Of a stretch of 64,000 nt of DNA, positions 28,447 through 37,428 are shown in pieces (position 1 is the first letter of the stretch; the number at the start of each line of letters is the position of its first letter). The DNA is from Candidatus Electrothrix aestuarii. GTDB taxonomy: Bacteria; Desulfobacterota; Desulfobulbia; Desulfobulbales; Desulfobulbaceae. The position numbers were made by a program, and so were the translations under genes. Where the stretch lies: positions 2,067,001-2,131,000 of the forward strand of contig CP159373.1 in the NCBI GenBank assembly GCA_032595685.2, in the 5' to 3' direction. The notes below the pieces were generated by a model, which was given only the letters and a program-made list of their open reading frames with translations, was not told where the DNA came from and did not search any database.

Positions 28447-28737
28447 ATGATAGCAATCCGAAAAACAAAGGCATTCGTGAAGTGGCTTGATAAGCTTCGG
28501 GACATCCAGGCACGATCCCGCGTTCTGGTGCGCATCAAGCGACTGGCAGACGGGAATCCTGGTGATGTTAAGTCCGTCGGAGAAGGAATTTACGAGTTGC
28601 GGATTCATTACGGCCCTGGTTATCGAGTGTATTACACGAAAATTGATGATGAAATTGTGCTGCTGTTAGTTGGCGGTAACAAGAGCACCCAATCAAGTGA
28701 TATCGAGAAAGCCCAGCGTCTTGCCCGTAACGTATAG
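28447..28737 (+). CDS. RelE/ParE-superfamily toxin (HigB-like addiction module killer)
   Basis: This 96-residue protein matches the Gp49/HI1419 type of the RelE/ParE superfamily: KTKAFVKWLDKLRD at the N-terminus, ARVLVRIKRLADGNPGD-like helix, and GIYELRIHYGPGYRVYY as the central strands with conserved Arg and Tyr. Members cleave mRNA on the ribosome. It lies nine bases before its antitoxin; the toxin-first order is typical of HigBA. Confidence 0.88.
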   Translation: MIAIRKTKAFVKWLDKLRDIQARSRVLVRIKRLADGNPGDVKSVGEGIYELRIHYGPGYRVYYTKIDDEIVLLLVGGNKSTQSSDIEKAQRLARNV

Positions 28738-28746
28738 GAGTAGAAA

Positions 28747-29052
28747 ATGAGCAAAACAGAAACAACCCCTTTTGATATAGCGGAGCACCTCAGAACACCG
28801 GAAGAAATGGCGGCCTATCTTGAGGCAACCTTTGAAGAAGCTGACGGAGATGCTGCATTTATCGCCAAAGCCTTGGGGGATATCGCCCGTGCGAAGGGAA
28901 TGTCTCAAGTGGCGAGAGATGCCGGATTATCTCGTGAAAGTCTGTACAAGGCTCTTTCGGGTGAAAGGGTTCCCGGATTTGATACGATATTGAAGGTCGT
29001 CAGGGCGCTTGGTCTCAAACTGCATGCGGAAGCAAATCTTGCTCATGGGTAA
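28747..29052 (+). CDS. HigA-like antitoxin with helix-turn-helix
   Basis: The HI1420 type of addiction module antidote. Residues about 45-90 form an Xre-like helix-turn-helix: AKALGDIARAKGMSQVARD, then LSRESLYKALSG and FDTILKVVRALGL. It should bind the toxin and repress the operon. AGGAG lies about eight bases before the start. Confidence 0.88.
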   Translation: MSKTETTPFDIAEHLRTPEEMAAYLEATFEEADGDAAFIAKALGDIARAKGMSQVARDAGLSRESLYKALSGERVPGFDTILKVVRALGLKLHAEANLAHG

Positions 29053-29082
29053 TATGCGAATATCTGGGCTGGAATAGTACAA

Positions 29083-29283
29083 ATGCTGCTTGATTTACTG
29101 ACAGCTTTAGATCCTGTTGATTCCGTTCAGGTCGGACAAAGCGAAATCTCTGAGCAGGATACCCAGGAGGACTTCTTCTCCCAGGCAGGAATCTGGCAGG
29201 ATAGAGAGTTACTCAGGAATCAATCCGTAAGGAATCCTGGCTGAGGCAAAATAATAACCCGGAGCAACATCATGGAATGGGCT
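29083..29283 (+). pseudogene. Frameshifted orphan antitoxin (VapB/RelB-like tail)
   Basis: The ATG at 29083 opens a frame ending at 29244. Its end DFFSQAGIWQDRE matches the C-terminal motif of many small antitoxins, which continues as a T-Q-E-S-I-R-K-E-S-W segment. That continuation is present but in another frame from about 29208, and runs to a stop at 29283. One base has been lost near GATAGAGAG. No matching PIN-domain toxin follows; a Uma2 gene overlaps the remnant end. Confidence 0.55.
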
Positions 29284-29739
29284 GAAGTCATAGGTAACCC
29301 TCTCCTGAGAAATCTTCCCTTCAAAATTGAGCTGAATCGCTTCGGTAAAATCCTCATGACCCCGTCCTCCAACCAGCACGGACGCATCCAAGGCCGGATG
29401 GCGGCAAATCTTATCAATAAGCTGCCCACCGGCGAGGTGATCACAGAGTGTTCTATTCAAACCTTGGAAGGCGTCAAGGTAGCTGATGTGGTCTGGGCCT
29501 CGGACGAGTTCATCCGTACCTTTGCCTACGAGACCCCGTATCCCAAAGCCCCGGAAATCTGCATTGAGATCGTCTCACCCTCCAACTCCAAGGCGGAAAT
29601 TACCGGCAAGGTGGAGCTGTATCTGGCAAAAGGTGCCCAGGAGGTTTGGGTGGTTTACGAGGGCGGCAAAATCGTAACCTATAGCCATGTCGGTGAGATT
29701 GAACACAGCGCATTGGCCTCTGATGCCCAGAAGCTGTAG
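29272..29739 (+). CDS. Uma2-family (PD-(D/E)XK) nuclease-like protein
   Basis: The protein matches the Uma2/DUF820 family: FGKILMTPSSNQHG near residue 24, ADVVWAS near 70 (the metal-binding D), PEICIEIVSPSNS near 94 (E-x-V with the K downstream) and YLAKGAQEVWVVY near 117. These are PD-(D/E)XK-type residues. Families of Uma2 genes are common in bacteria with many mobile elements; biological targets are unknown. At 155 residues it is a little shorter than usual (about 185), lacking N-terminal residues. Confidence 0.8.
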   Translation: MEWAEVIGNPLLRNLPFKIELNRFGKILMTPSSNQHGRIQGRMAANLINKLPTGEVITECSIQTLEGVKVADVVWASDEFIRTFAYETPYPKAPEICIEIVSPSNSKAEITGKVELYLAKGAQEVWVVYEGGKIVTYSHVGEIEHSALASDAQKL

Positions 29740-29751
29740 GTGCCGTAAACA

Positions 29752-30165
29752 TCAAAAGTACCTCCTGTAGAAAACCATGCCCGCATGCCATAAGAGCTGA
29801 TTGGCAAAGGTATTAAAAGCAACAAAGAACACATTTGCTGTAAGCGCGACCAGGCATAAGCCTACCAGTCCTGCCGACATCGACGAGGCCGTGGTTTCTC
29901 CCCCATATTGGACAAGAGGCCTTATGGCTATTTCAAAGATAAAGGCCATCCCGATGAGAAGAGAGTTCCTTTTGAGCCGCCGAAAAAATTCACTCTTCAT
30001 GCCTTCCCTCTCCTCTTTTCTCTTCAGGTGAAACATCATGAAATCGCAACAGAGCGGGAGGAATAATCCTGTAAAAAGCCCAACGAAGATAGGCAGAAAG
30101 AAGCCTGAGAGGTCGTCTTTGCTTATATGCCCACTCTGCGGAAGATCATGAGACGCTAGAAACAA
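29752..30165 (-). CDS. Small membrane protein of unknown function
   Basis: Three hydrophobic segments are visible near residues 21-44, 68-88 and 98-125, with a basic loop (HLKRKEEREGMKSEFFRRLKR) between the first two. The only available start is a TTG at 30165 with no clear ribosome site, so the N-terminus is uncertain. No family was recognised. It is next to a decayed insertion sequence. Confidence 0.45.
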   Translation of the reverse strand: MFLASHDLPQSGHISKDDLSGFFLPIFVGLFTGLFLPLCCDFMMFHLKRKEEREGMKSEFFRRLKRNSLLIGMAFIFEIAIRPLVQYGGETTASSMSAGLVGLCLVALTANVFFVAFNTFANQLLWHAGMVFYRRYF

Positions 30166-30231
30166 CGTTATTGCATTCTTGAAGTTCTCCTCCTGTCCGG
30201 CAAGGTTAACTGTTCCATAAATAGAGCATCC

Positions 30232-31780
30232 TCAAAAAGCCAACCTCTCATACAGGCAATACTGCAGGACTTGCCTTGGCATTTGCTCAAAGAACGCAAA
30301 AAATCGAGCGCTAATATGATTCAGCTGGCTGCGTAAAAGTAAAAACCGTGAAAGATATAAATTTTCAAGCTGTTCCTGCAACTTCCTGAGCAGAACCATC
30401 AGATTCATGACCAGGAAAATACAGTTAATCCATGCTTCAGAGGTTCTCTGAAGTTTTGCCCGGATGTAGTTGAGTCGGTAGCCGTTTTTTCCTTGGCCAA
30501 ATTTCCCCTCAATGGGGATCCGTTCTCGACTATCCCGAATCCGTTGTGCTTTCAGTTCCCGAAGACGTTCTTTGTTTTCTTCTGTCTCTTTCGGGGACCT
30601 GCCCATTCGTTTACCACCAAATCGAATGCCTTTCTCTTTGAGATATTTACGATTTTCTCTTGTTCCGTAAATTTGATCAGCAAGCACTGCAGCAGGATAG
30701 TAGCCATTTCGGCGTTTGTAGTTTTCCACCTGCGCCTGCAAATCCGTGCCTTCGTTGAAGGCATCCCAACCAATATGATCGACAAAAGCCAAACCATCGA
30801 CCATGCTCACGCTGAGTTTGGCACCGAACTCCACATTTTTACCTGCTTTCCCACGAACTATTGGTCGTACATGAGGTTGGGCAATGGAAACAATTCGGTC
30901 ATCGCAGCGTCGTTTTCGTTTTTGTACATCTCATCCTGCTGGCGATACACATGCTGAATGATCCAATACTGTCGTTGTTGCTGATGGGGAAGTGGAAAAG
31001 GTGCCGATCCAACATTATCAAGCAACTCATCAATATATCGTAAATTTCTTCGGACGTACTGTAATTGCTGCCGAAGTCCGCGCCGCAGATTTTTTTGCCT
31101 GGTTTCTTTTTTTTAGCCAGATTCAGGTAGTTTTTGCGAGCAACTCTCCGATATGTCCTGGGCTTTTTGGGGTAGCCACTCTGTTTGTACAGATCATCAA
31201 TCAGCTGCTCGGAAATCTCACGAGCTTCGTTGAGTAAACTCAGATCAGTCGGGTAACGAATCGCTTGCTCAGCAACCGTTGCATCGACAAGCATTTTCCC
31301 CTTATTTTCAACGGGCTCTTCCTCACCCTTATCCTCTTTTTCATCTTCATTTGTCGTACTTTTCTTTGAGAGAGCAAGTTTTTCCAAAATCACTTCTTCA
31401 AACGCAGAAAAGACATCCTTTCCCATCCGTTTTCGAATCTCAACAAACAGGCTCGGAGCTAGAGGTTGCTTGTCTTGAAAAGAAGAAAACCCAACAAAAT
31501 ACTGAAGATAGGGGTTCTCCTGAATCTGGAGTACGGTTTCTTCGTCACTGAGCGTCAGCTTATGTTTAATGATTAACGCGCCGATCACCAATCTGGCATT
31601 TTTGGCAGGTCGCCCCTGACGCGGGTCCAATGTTCGGTAATATCTGATGGCGAACTCATCCCACGGAATAACTTTATGCCATTTGATCCATCTGTTGTCA
31701 GGGTTCAGTTTGCCTCCAAAGGGAAGGCTGAATCCTTCAAGTGTAAGCTGTCTGTCACTGGTGTACCTGATCATGTGCAT
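30232..31780 (-). mobile_element. Decayed IS5/IS1182-type insertion sequence (transposase with two frameshifts)
   Basis: The N-terminal frame (31780 to about 31090) has the usual opening of these transposases, the DARLVIGALIIKHKL-like region and the first catalytic aspartate in GKMLVDATVAEQ. The frame then shifts at a run of seven A (minus strand, about 31090-31096), continues as the LRYIDELLDN…QQDEMY segment, and shifts again near 30915. The last part includes VRPIVRGKAG, SVSMVDG, VLADQIYGTRENR (second D) and GRIPIEGKFGQGKNGYRL-like E region, so DDE residues are all there. Both shifts could be repaired by one A each. Terminal inverted repeats could not be placed with confidence; the given limits are those of the coding part. 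Confidence 0.82.
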
Positions 31781-32278
31781 GCCTTATGAGGGGGTGAACG
31801 TCAAAAGTATGCATATTTTACAATATTTTTATAACTTTTTCATTTAAAATCAGCGCGCTGAGAGTTTTTAAGGACAATCTAAATAAGGCTGATCAGTACG
31901 ACGAAGAAAATGAGTAAGAGGGGCATGAGCATGAAGACAGACAAGGCCTTGAACCCCATCCCAAGGATACTTGCTGCCACAGCCTCTGGAACGGTTTGGG
32001 CCGGGAGGAGGTATATATGCGTGGTATTGTCAGGTATGTCAAAATGATGAGGGTGTCGCATGGAGAACCTCTTCAGTGTTTTGTTTTTTGGTGAAAGAGG
32101 ATTTCTTGTTTTTGCATCACAGGGAAGAAAATATTATCCAGGGTAGCACAGAGTGGAAGTTCTCCGAAAGGAAAGTCTGCTGTCTTTTGTTTTTTTTGTG
32201 ATATAGTGAGAGTTATCCATAATAGTTTGATCATCGGGTTTGATCATTAAAACACCTCTGACACCCTTGGTAACCATA
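31781..32278. other. Intergenic region between the IS and the M20 peptidase
   Basis: The stretch is AT-rich next to the IS. It carries one possible small membrane protein gene (31879-32061, minus) and the promoter region of the peptidase. No repeat or RNA was recognised. Confidence 0.35.
31879..32061 (-). CDS. Possible small single-span membrane protein
   Basis: A 60-residue open frame with AGAGG about six bases upstream of the ATG. The N-terminal half is polar (MRHPHHFDIPDNTTHIYLL). The C-terminal half is a strong hydrophobic helix (LMPLLLIFFVVLISLI). No family is recognised; it could also be chance. Confidence 0.35.
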   Translation of the reverse strand: MRHPHHFDIPDNTTHIYLLPAQTVPEAVAASILGMGFKALSVFMLMPLLLIFFVVLISLI

Positions 32279-33427
32279 ATGCAGCTGCAAAAACTAATTA
32301 ATCGGGAACGGCTTGCCCAGACCTTTATCCGCCTCTGTGAAACCGACAGCCCCTCCCGTAAGGAAGGGCACATGGCCGCGCTGGTCACGGAAATGCTCTG
32401 TGATCTGGATGCCGCCCCTCCTTTTGAGGATGATTCAGCCGCCAAAACCGGCTCAGAATGCGGCAACCTGATCTTCCGTTTTGAGGGCGATCCTGATCAG
32501 GATCCGCTCTTTTTTAATTGCCACCTGGATACGGTGGAGCCTGGTACCGGCGTCAAGGTGGTGCGCAAGGATGATATTTTCACCAGCCTGGGCGAAACCA
32601 TCCTGGGCAGTGACGATAAATCCGGTATTGCCGCCATGATTGAGGCCCTGACCGTGTTGCGGGAAAATAAGCTGTGCCATGCCCCCTTGGAGTTTATCTT
32701 CACCACCTGCGAGGAGATCGGGTTGCTCGGGGCCAAGGCTCTGAACCCCGAACATGTCCGGGCCAGGATGGGCTATGCCCTGGATTCCACTGGCTTTGGT
32801 CGGGTGGTTGTCGGAGCGCCTGCCTCCAATCGGCTCACTATCAAGGTGAAGGGTGTGGCTGCCCATGCGGGCCTCCACCCGGAGCTGGGCATCAACGCCA
32901 TTACCCTGGCAGCAAAGGCCCTGGCGATAGCTCCCTGCGGCAGGATAGATGAAGAGACCACGGTGAATTTCGGTACCATTCAGGGTGGGGCGGCCTCCAA
33001 TATCGTTGCGGAAGAAGTCCTTATAACGGGTGAGGTGCGCAGTCATACCCCGGAAAAACTGGATCGCCTGACGGCAGAGGTGGAACAGGCCTTTGTGCAG
33101 GTGATTGATGGGTGGAGCGATCCTTCAGGTAAGGCCCGTGGGGTACCAGAGCTGGATTTCCATGTAGAGTCGGATTTTCCGGCCATGCTGCTCACAGCCA
33201 AGGATGCGGTGATTCAACGCCTTGATGCGGCTGCGGTCCGGGTTGGTATTCCCATGCAGCGTGAGATCGCGGGCGGTGGCAGCGATGCCAATATCTTTAA
33301 TGGTCGCGGCCTGCAAACGGCTATTATAGCCACCGGCATGACCCATGTTCATTCCACTGACGAGCAGGTCAGTCTTGAAGATATGACCAATCTCACTGCC
33401 TTGCTGCTTGCCCTTGCAGGGAACTAA
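32279..33427 (+). CDS. M20 family metallopeptidase, PepT-like
   Basis: Two-zinc exopeptidase of the M20 clan. Metal and catalytic motifs in order: FNCHLDTVEPG, LGSDDKSGIAAM, TTCEEIGLLGA and ALDSTGFG; the final His is in THVHSTDEQV. The dimerisation domain sits in the middle (LTIKVKGVAAHAG). Its 383 residues fit PepT-like proteins, which remove N-terminal residues from tripeptides or act on related amides. An upstream TTG at 32240 is possible, but the ATG at 32279 gives a normal N-terminus. Confidence 0.85.
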   Translation: MQLQKLINRERLAQTFIRLCETDSPSRKEGHMAALVTEMLCDLDAAPPFEDDSAAKTGSECGNLIFRFEGDPDQDPLFFNCHLDTVEPGTGVKVVRKDDIFTSLGETILGSDDKSGIAAMIEALTVLRENKLCHAPLEFIFTTCEEIGLLGAKALNPEHVRARMGYALDSTGFGRVVVGAPASNRLTIKVKGVAAHAGLHPELGINAITLAAKALAIAPCGRIDEETTVNFGTIQGGAASNIVAEEVLITGEVRSHTPEKLDRLTAEVEQAFVQVIDGWSDPSGKARGVPELDFHVESDFPAMLLTAKDAVIQRLDAAAVRVGIPMQREIAGGGSDANIFNGRGLQTAIIATGMTHVHSTDEQVSLEDMTNLTALLLALAGN

Positions 33428-33514
33428 TCGGGAAACTGATGATGCCTCTGCTTTATTCAGATTACTAAGGAGTAAGCCCTCTCTCCCGACAAGGAAAAAC
33501 ACCTCCTGTATATT

Positions 33515-33883
33515 ATGGTCAAACCATTTATGATCCAGCGCTGTCTTGCTTTCATTGGAGGGATGTCCGCCTGGGGACTGGGATATCGTGTTTATACTGA
33601 AGGTGGGTTCCGGTCGTCGAAGTACCAGATGTATATCTCCTATGAAGGGATGCGGACGCCCATAGCGCTTCTCATGTTCTGCATTGGGATAATATCATTA
33701 TATTCTTCTGTCAGAATCAAGAGTGATATGCCGGAAGAGTATATCTGCACAGAATGCGAGGAAGTGGAAATCTTTCCTCATGATAAAAACAAGACCTATC
33801 ATTGTCCTCAATGTGGTGGTGAGATGGAAGTACTCTTTGGATTTTATGATCGCCATCTTGAAAAGAAGGACCTGGATAAGTAG
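33515..33883 (+). CDS. Small membrane protein with zinc-ribbon tail
   Basis: The protein has two hydrophobic stretches (about residues 8-22 and 48-66), then a soluble C-terminal part with two CxxC pairs (CTEC near 78, CPQC near 96), a probable zinc ribbon or rubredoxin-like knuckle. It is 30 bases upstream of the ATP-grasp-like gene, so the two may be coexpressed. Family unknown. Confidence 0.6.
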   Translation: MVKPFMIQRCLAFIGGMSAWGLGYRVYTEGGFRSSKYQMYISYEGMRTPIALLMFCIGIISLYSSVRIKSDMPEEYICTECEEVEIFPHDKNKTYHCPQCGGEMEVLFGFYDRHLEKKDLDK

Positions 33884-33912
33884 ATGGAAGAAAATTATTT
33901 TTACCAGAAAAT

Positions 33913-35229
33913 ATGTCAGTAAAAGAAAAGAGTAGCAGCGTAAAGGAGGCAAAAGACCGTCAGGAATCCTCCATGCAGGGAGATGTTTTTCTCCAGAAGA
34001 TCCCAGATGCGGTATATCAGGAAATGGTGGAAACCTTTTCCCGGAAATACCATTTCCTCAACGGGCTGGAAAACGGCGGCAGGATGCGGCTGGCTAATTA
34101 TTTTGTCGGCATCAGCGCAAGTCTGGCCCGGAGTTTTAATAAGTTCATCACCGCGATTGAACAGGAAGCAGCAGGTGGTCGCCTGCCTCCCTTTGAGCCT
34201 CCTCCGGGTTTTGCTCCGCAGAAAGAAAACCTGTTGCCCATAGAGCAGGGCGGTGGTTTTTCTTTTGGTAGCTTTGATATGGCCGTGACCGATGATGGCC
34301 TGCGTAATATCGAATCTCAGGCTGTTGCCACCTATCCCATCAGTGCAGCTTTGCTGAACAGAATGCTTATGCAGCATTTACCCGGCCTTGACAATACCTT
34401 TCTCTTTGCCGATGGTCCTCAGGTTGGCTGGAACGATTTTCTCGATGTCTACCGGAAAATGCTGGGTGGGGAGCAGGGCGAGCCTGTTGTACTCACGGAT
34501 CGAAAGGTGCAGGAGCAGAAAACCAATTTTGAGTTTTATGCCACCCAGAAAGAGTTAGGACTCCCAATTGATATTGTGGACGTAGAGGATTTTTACGAGC
34601 AGGAGGGGAGGCTGTATTATCGGAATGCATCCGGTGAATCTACCCCGATACGACGTTTGTACAGCCGGATTATCCTGGCTGATGCCCTGTTTTTGGAAGA
34701 TTATCCGACGGGATCATCCTGGCAGTTTCGTTTTGATACAGCGTATAAGGACTTGCAGCTGGTCAATCACCCCATTAAACAATTCCTCGTTTCCAAACGA
34801 CTTGCACCCTTTTTGGAGCATCCCTGTAACCCAAGCTGTTATGAGCTTACTGAGGTTGCCACTGCCTTTCGTCAGGGGATCCTGGCCTATGATGATTATG
34901 TGTGGAAGCATAAATGGGGTGCTGCTGGCCATCGCCTTTTTCTCACCCCTTCCGAGGAGGTGCTGGACAGCCTGGCCGATGTGCAGGAAGAGTATATTGC
35001 CCAGAGAAAGGTGGATTATACGACCTTTATCACCGATGATGGCCAGGAAAAGATTGTTGAGTTGCGCTTTATGACGGCTCGCCATAATGAGCAGGTGATA
35101 ACTGTACCTATGGCGAGGATCGGGCATGTGGAGCGGGACCAGGATGGACGGAAAGCATATAAAATTCATTTTGGCGACAATAACATGGCCGGATACGGCT
35201 TCAGTCCGGTCCTTATTTTTAATGACTAG
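33913..35229 (+). CDS. Unknown 438-residue protein, possibly ATP-grasp related
   Basis: I do not recognise the family for certain. The middle (GLPIDIVDVEDF, RLYYRNASGESTPIRRLYSRIILAD and later HPIKQFLVSKRLAPFL) resembles circularly permuted ATP-grasp proteins, where a P-I-x-x-x-Y-x-R segment is followed by a K/S-K ligand. The C-terminus contains strand-rich segments ending HFGDNNMAGYGFSPVLIFND. There is no signal peptide or membrane helix. ATP-grasp enzymes ligate carboxylates to amines. Check by structure prediction would be decisive. It follows the zinc-ribbon membrane gene. A second ATG at 33973 with AGGA upstream could be the start. Confidence 0.5.
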   Translation: MSVKEKSSSVKEAKDRQESSMQGDVFLQKIPDAVYQEMVETFSRKYHFLNGLENGGRMRLANYFVGISASLARSFNKFITAIEQEAAGGRLPPFEPPPGFAPQKENLLPIEQGGGFSFGSFDMAVTDDGLRNIESQAVATYPISAALLNRMLMQHLPGLDNTFLFADGPQVGWNDFLDVYRKMLGGEQGEPVVLTDRKVQEQKTNFEFYATQKELGLPIDIVDVEDFYEQEGRLYYRNASGESTPIRRLYSRIILADALFLEDYPTGSSWQFRFDTAYKDLQLVNHPIKQFLVSKRLAPFLEHPCNPSCYELTEVATAFRQGILAYDDYVWKHKWGAAGHRLFLTPSEEVLDSLADVQEEYIAQRKVDYTTFITDDGQEKIVELRFMTARHNEQVITVPMARIGHVERDQDGRKAYKIHFGDNNMAGYGFSPVLIFND

Positions 35230-35292
35230 ACATTATACCGATCTTTTTTCAACCTGCTGATTTTATTAAAAGTTGCTATTTTGCGAATAACG

Positions 35293-35405
35293 TAATATTG
35301 ATGATCTCGTAAAAAGTCGGAAAATCGCAAATCGCCAACGACAAATCAAAGAGTTACAATGCAATTTTGGGCAAAATTGGACTTTTTACGAAACCATCAA
35401 TATTA
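35293..35405. mobile_element. 113-bp MITE with 24-bp inverted ends
   Basis: The left end AATATTGATGATCTCGTAAA (35294 onward) and the reverse complement of the right end AATATTGATGGTTTCGTAAA match in 18 of 20 bases, continuing AAGTC in both. TA flanks both sides, as expected for a two-base target duplication. Inside is a second small hairpin (CAATTTTG-GG-CAAAATTG). There is no coding capacity. It would be mobilised by a related transposase in trans. Confidence 0.75.
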
Positions 35406-35501
35406 GCCAGTTAACGAAAATCGATATAATGTCTACTAAAGCCTGTCCCTCCCCCCTTTTTTTTGGGGGGGAGCAACAAGGCATGAAGAAAGGGAAAAAA
35501 G

Positions 35502-36428
35502 ATGCAGATTTTTGCAAACCTGGCAGAAAGCGTAGGAAATACCCCCTTGGTTCGTTTGGGCAGGATCGGGGCGAATTGTGCAGCAGAGGTCGTGGCAAAA
35601 CTGGAATCTGCTAATCCTTTGAGCAGTATAAAGGACCGCATTGCTGTGGCGATGCTGGATGCCGCTGAGGCCGATGGCCTGCTCGCTCCCAAGACGACGG
35701 TCATTGAGCCCACCTCGGGAAATACCGGCATTGGGCTGGCTTTTGTCTGCGCGGCCCGGGGCTACCGCTTGATTCTCACTATGCCGGAGACCATGAGCAT
35801 AGAGCGCAGAAAGCTGCTTGCCTATCTCGGGGCTGAGCTTGTCCTGACGCCCGGAGCTGAGGGTATGAAAGGGGCCATTGCCCGTGCCGAGGCCTTATTG
35901 GAGGAAAATGCACCGAGCTGGATGCCCAATCAGTTCGCTAATCCAGCCAATCCAGCCATGCATCAACGGACAACCGGGCCGGAGATCTGGGAACAGACTG
36001 GTGGAGCTATGGATATCCTGGTTGCCGGGGTAGGCACAGGTGGTACTCTGACAGGCACAGGACGTTTTTTGAAAAAGCAGAACCCTGCAATTCAGATTGT
36101 GGCTGTGGAGCCTGCTGGCTCACCGGTCTTATCCGGTGGTACGCCAGGGCCGCATAAGATTCAGGGCATTGGGGCAGGATTTGTGCCGGAGATTCTGGAG
36201 CAAGAGCTGATTGATGAGGTCGTCCAGGTTACCAATGAGGAGGCCATGCAGACCGCCCGTTGTCTTGCCGGGCAAGAAGGTATACTTTGCGGAATATCCT
36301 CAGGAGCTGCTGCTGCTGCCGCTTTGAAAATCGGGGCCAGAGAGGAAAATAAGGGCAAACGGATCGTGGTCATGCTGCCTGATACCGGTGAGCGTTATCT
36401 GAGCACAGAGTTAATGGAATCCGCTTGA
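35502..36428 (+). CDS. cysK: Cysteine synthase A (O-acetylserine sulfhydrylase)
   Basis: PLP enzyme that makes cysteine from O-acetylserine and sulfide. The PLP lysine is in [11 protein letters not shown] near residue 44, the phosphate loop is TSGNTGIG near 70, and the [10 protein letters not shown] and CGISSGAAA segments follow. At 308 residues it is typical. A C-rich/G-rich hairpin (CTCCCCCC/GGGGGGAG around eight T, about 35448-35471) lies upstream of the gene. Confidence 0.96.
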   Translation: MQIFANLAESVGNTPLVRLGRIGANCAAEVVAKLESANPLSSIKDRIAVAMLDAAEADGLLAPKTTVIEPTSGNTGIGLAFVCAARGYRLILTMPETMSIERRKLLAYLGAELVLTPGAEGMKGAIARAEALLEENAPSWMPNQFANPANPAMHQRTTGPEIWEQTGGAMDILVAGVGTGGTLTGTGRFLKKQNPAIQIVAVEPAGSPVLSGGTPGPHKIQGIGAGFVPEILEQELIDEVVQVTNEEAMQTARCLAGQEGILCGISSGAAAAAALKIGAREENKGKRIVVMLPDTGERYLSTELMESA

Positions 36429-36503
36429 GCGCAAAGTAGGGCTAAGAAAAGTCTGCTGAAATGCGGGGAATATTCTGGAAAGTTAGAGGGCTGGCGCTAC
36501 AGG

Positions 36504-37118
36504 CTAGCTCACCTCTTTTTCTTTCATCGTTGAGGTGAGCAGTTCATTGACCAGATTTTGCATCTTGGATGCCGCATCACGGATGGCATAGAGGTGCGGC
36601 TCAGGTTTCTGGCGTACTTCTGGGAAATCATCATCTGTCAGCAACTCGGTCATGGAGATGATAAAGCCCAAGGGGTTCTTGAGATCATGGGCTGCTATCC
36701 GTAAGAAACGATCCCTGAGACGATCAAGCTCAATCAGGCGATCATTGGCCTCAAGAAGGCGTTTCCCCACTTCGATCCGGCTGTGCAGCTCCCCGATATG
36801 CACCGGCTTACTGAGAAAATCATGGGCTCCCTGGTCAAGGGCATGAATAGCATCTTCCTTGTCTGATTTGCAGGTCAGGAGGATGGTGTAGGTGAGTTGC
36901 TCATTGGGCTCCTCTTGCAAACGGGAGCAGATCTCAACCCCATCCAGGCCAGGCATCATCCAGTCCAGCACCGCTATCCGAGGCGGGTCCTGGCTACGGA
37001 GGACGGTCATCGCTTCCAGGCCGTCTCCGGCCTCGACAACAGTATACCCCCATTTTATCACACAAGTCTTGAGCAGGGTCCTAGTCGACAGCTCATCGTC
37101 TGCTATGAGAAGTTTCAT
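36504..37118 (-). CDS. Response-regulator receiver with HisKA segment, no ATPase domain
   Basis: Residues 1-120 are a receiver domain: acidic DDE near 7, phosphorylatable Asp in VLDWMMPGLDG near 53, switch Thr/Ser in LLTCKSD and lysine in LSKPV near 107. After a short coiled coil (ANDRLIELDRLRDRF) comes a HisKA-type H box (AAHDLKNPLG) at about 148. The protein then ends at 204 without N, G1 or G2 boxes. It could be a phosphotransfer relay or a truncated hybrid kinase. Alone on the minus strand between cysK and an exopolysaccharide operon, so partners are unknown. Confidence 0.82.
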   Translation of the reverse strand: MKLLIADDELSTRTLLKTCVIKWGYTVVEAGDGLEAMTVLRSQDPPRIAVLDWMMPGLDGVEICSRLQEEPNEQLTYTILLTCKSDKEDAIHALDQGAHDFLSKPVHIGELHSRIEVGKRLLEANDRLIELDRLRDRFLRIAAHDLKNPLGFIISMTELLTDDDFPEVRQKPEPHLYAIRDAASKMQNLVNELLTSTMKEKEVS

Positions 37119-37428
37119 TGTGGAGCTCCTGAGTCTGGTACCCTGCCCCTTGGGCGGGTTGTATTATGTGTCTCAATAAGTTACGGGGCAAAGTCAAGGG
37201 GCAGTTTATTCTGCCAGCACTTCACTTCCTCACGGCTTTTTGGTAACAGAGAGTGTAATTAGATAGTAAAGGAAGCGTATGACGAAGTCAATAAGAAGAA
37301 AAAAGAGAAATAAGCCTATGCCCCGCAAGATATTGACTTTTGACAGAAGCCGCTGGTTATGATACCTTCTGATCATATTTTTGAGAAGTTCGTCATGCAG
37401 GACGAAAAGAGACGTTGCGTATTATTTT
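37119..37428. other. Divergent intergenic region before the exopolysaccharide operon
   Basis: About 310 bases hold the promoters for the receiver protein (minus) and the GT2-glpD operon (plus). No site with convincing boxes was identified. Confidence 0.35.

Noticed and set aside
30190-31830. Exact terminal repeats of the IS5-type element
   Set aside because: Only weak similarity was found between the two flanks, so the ends are not claimed.
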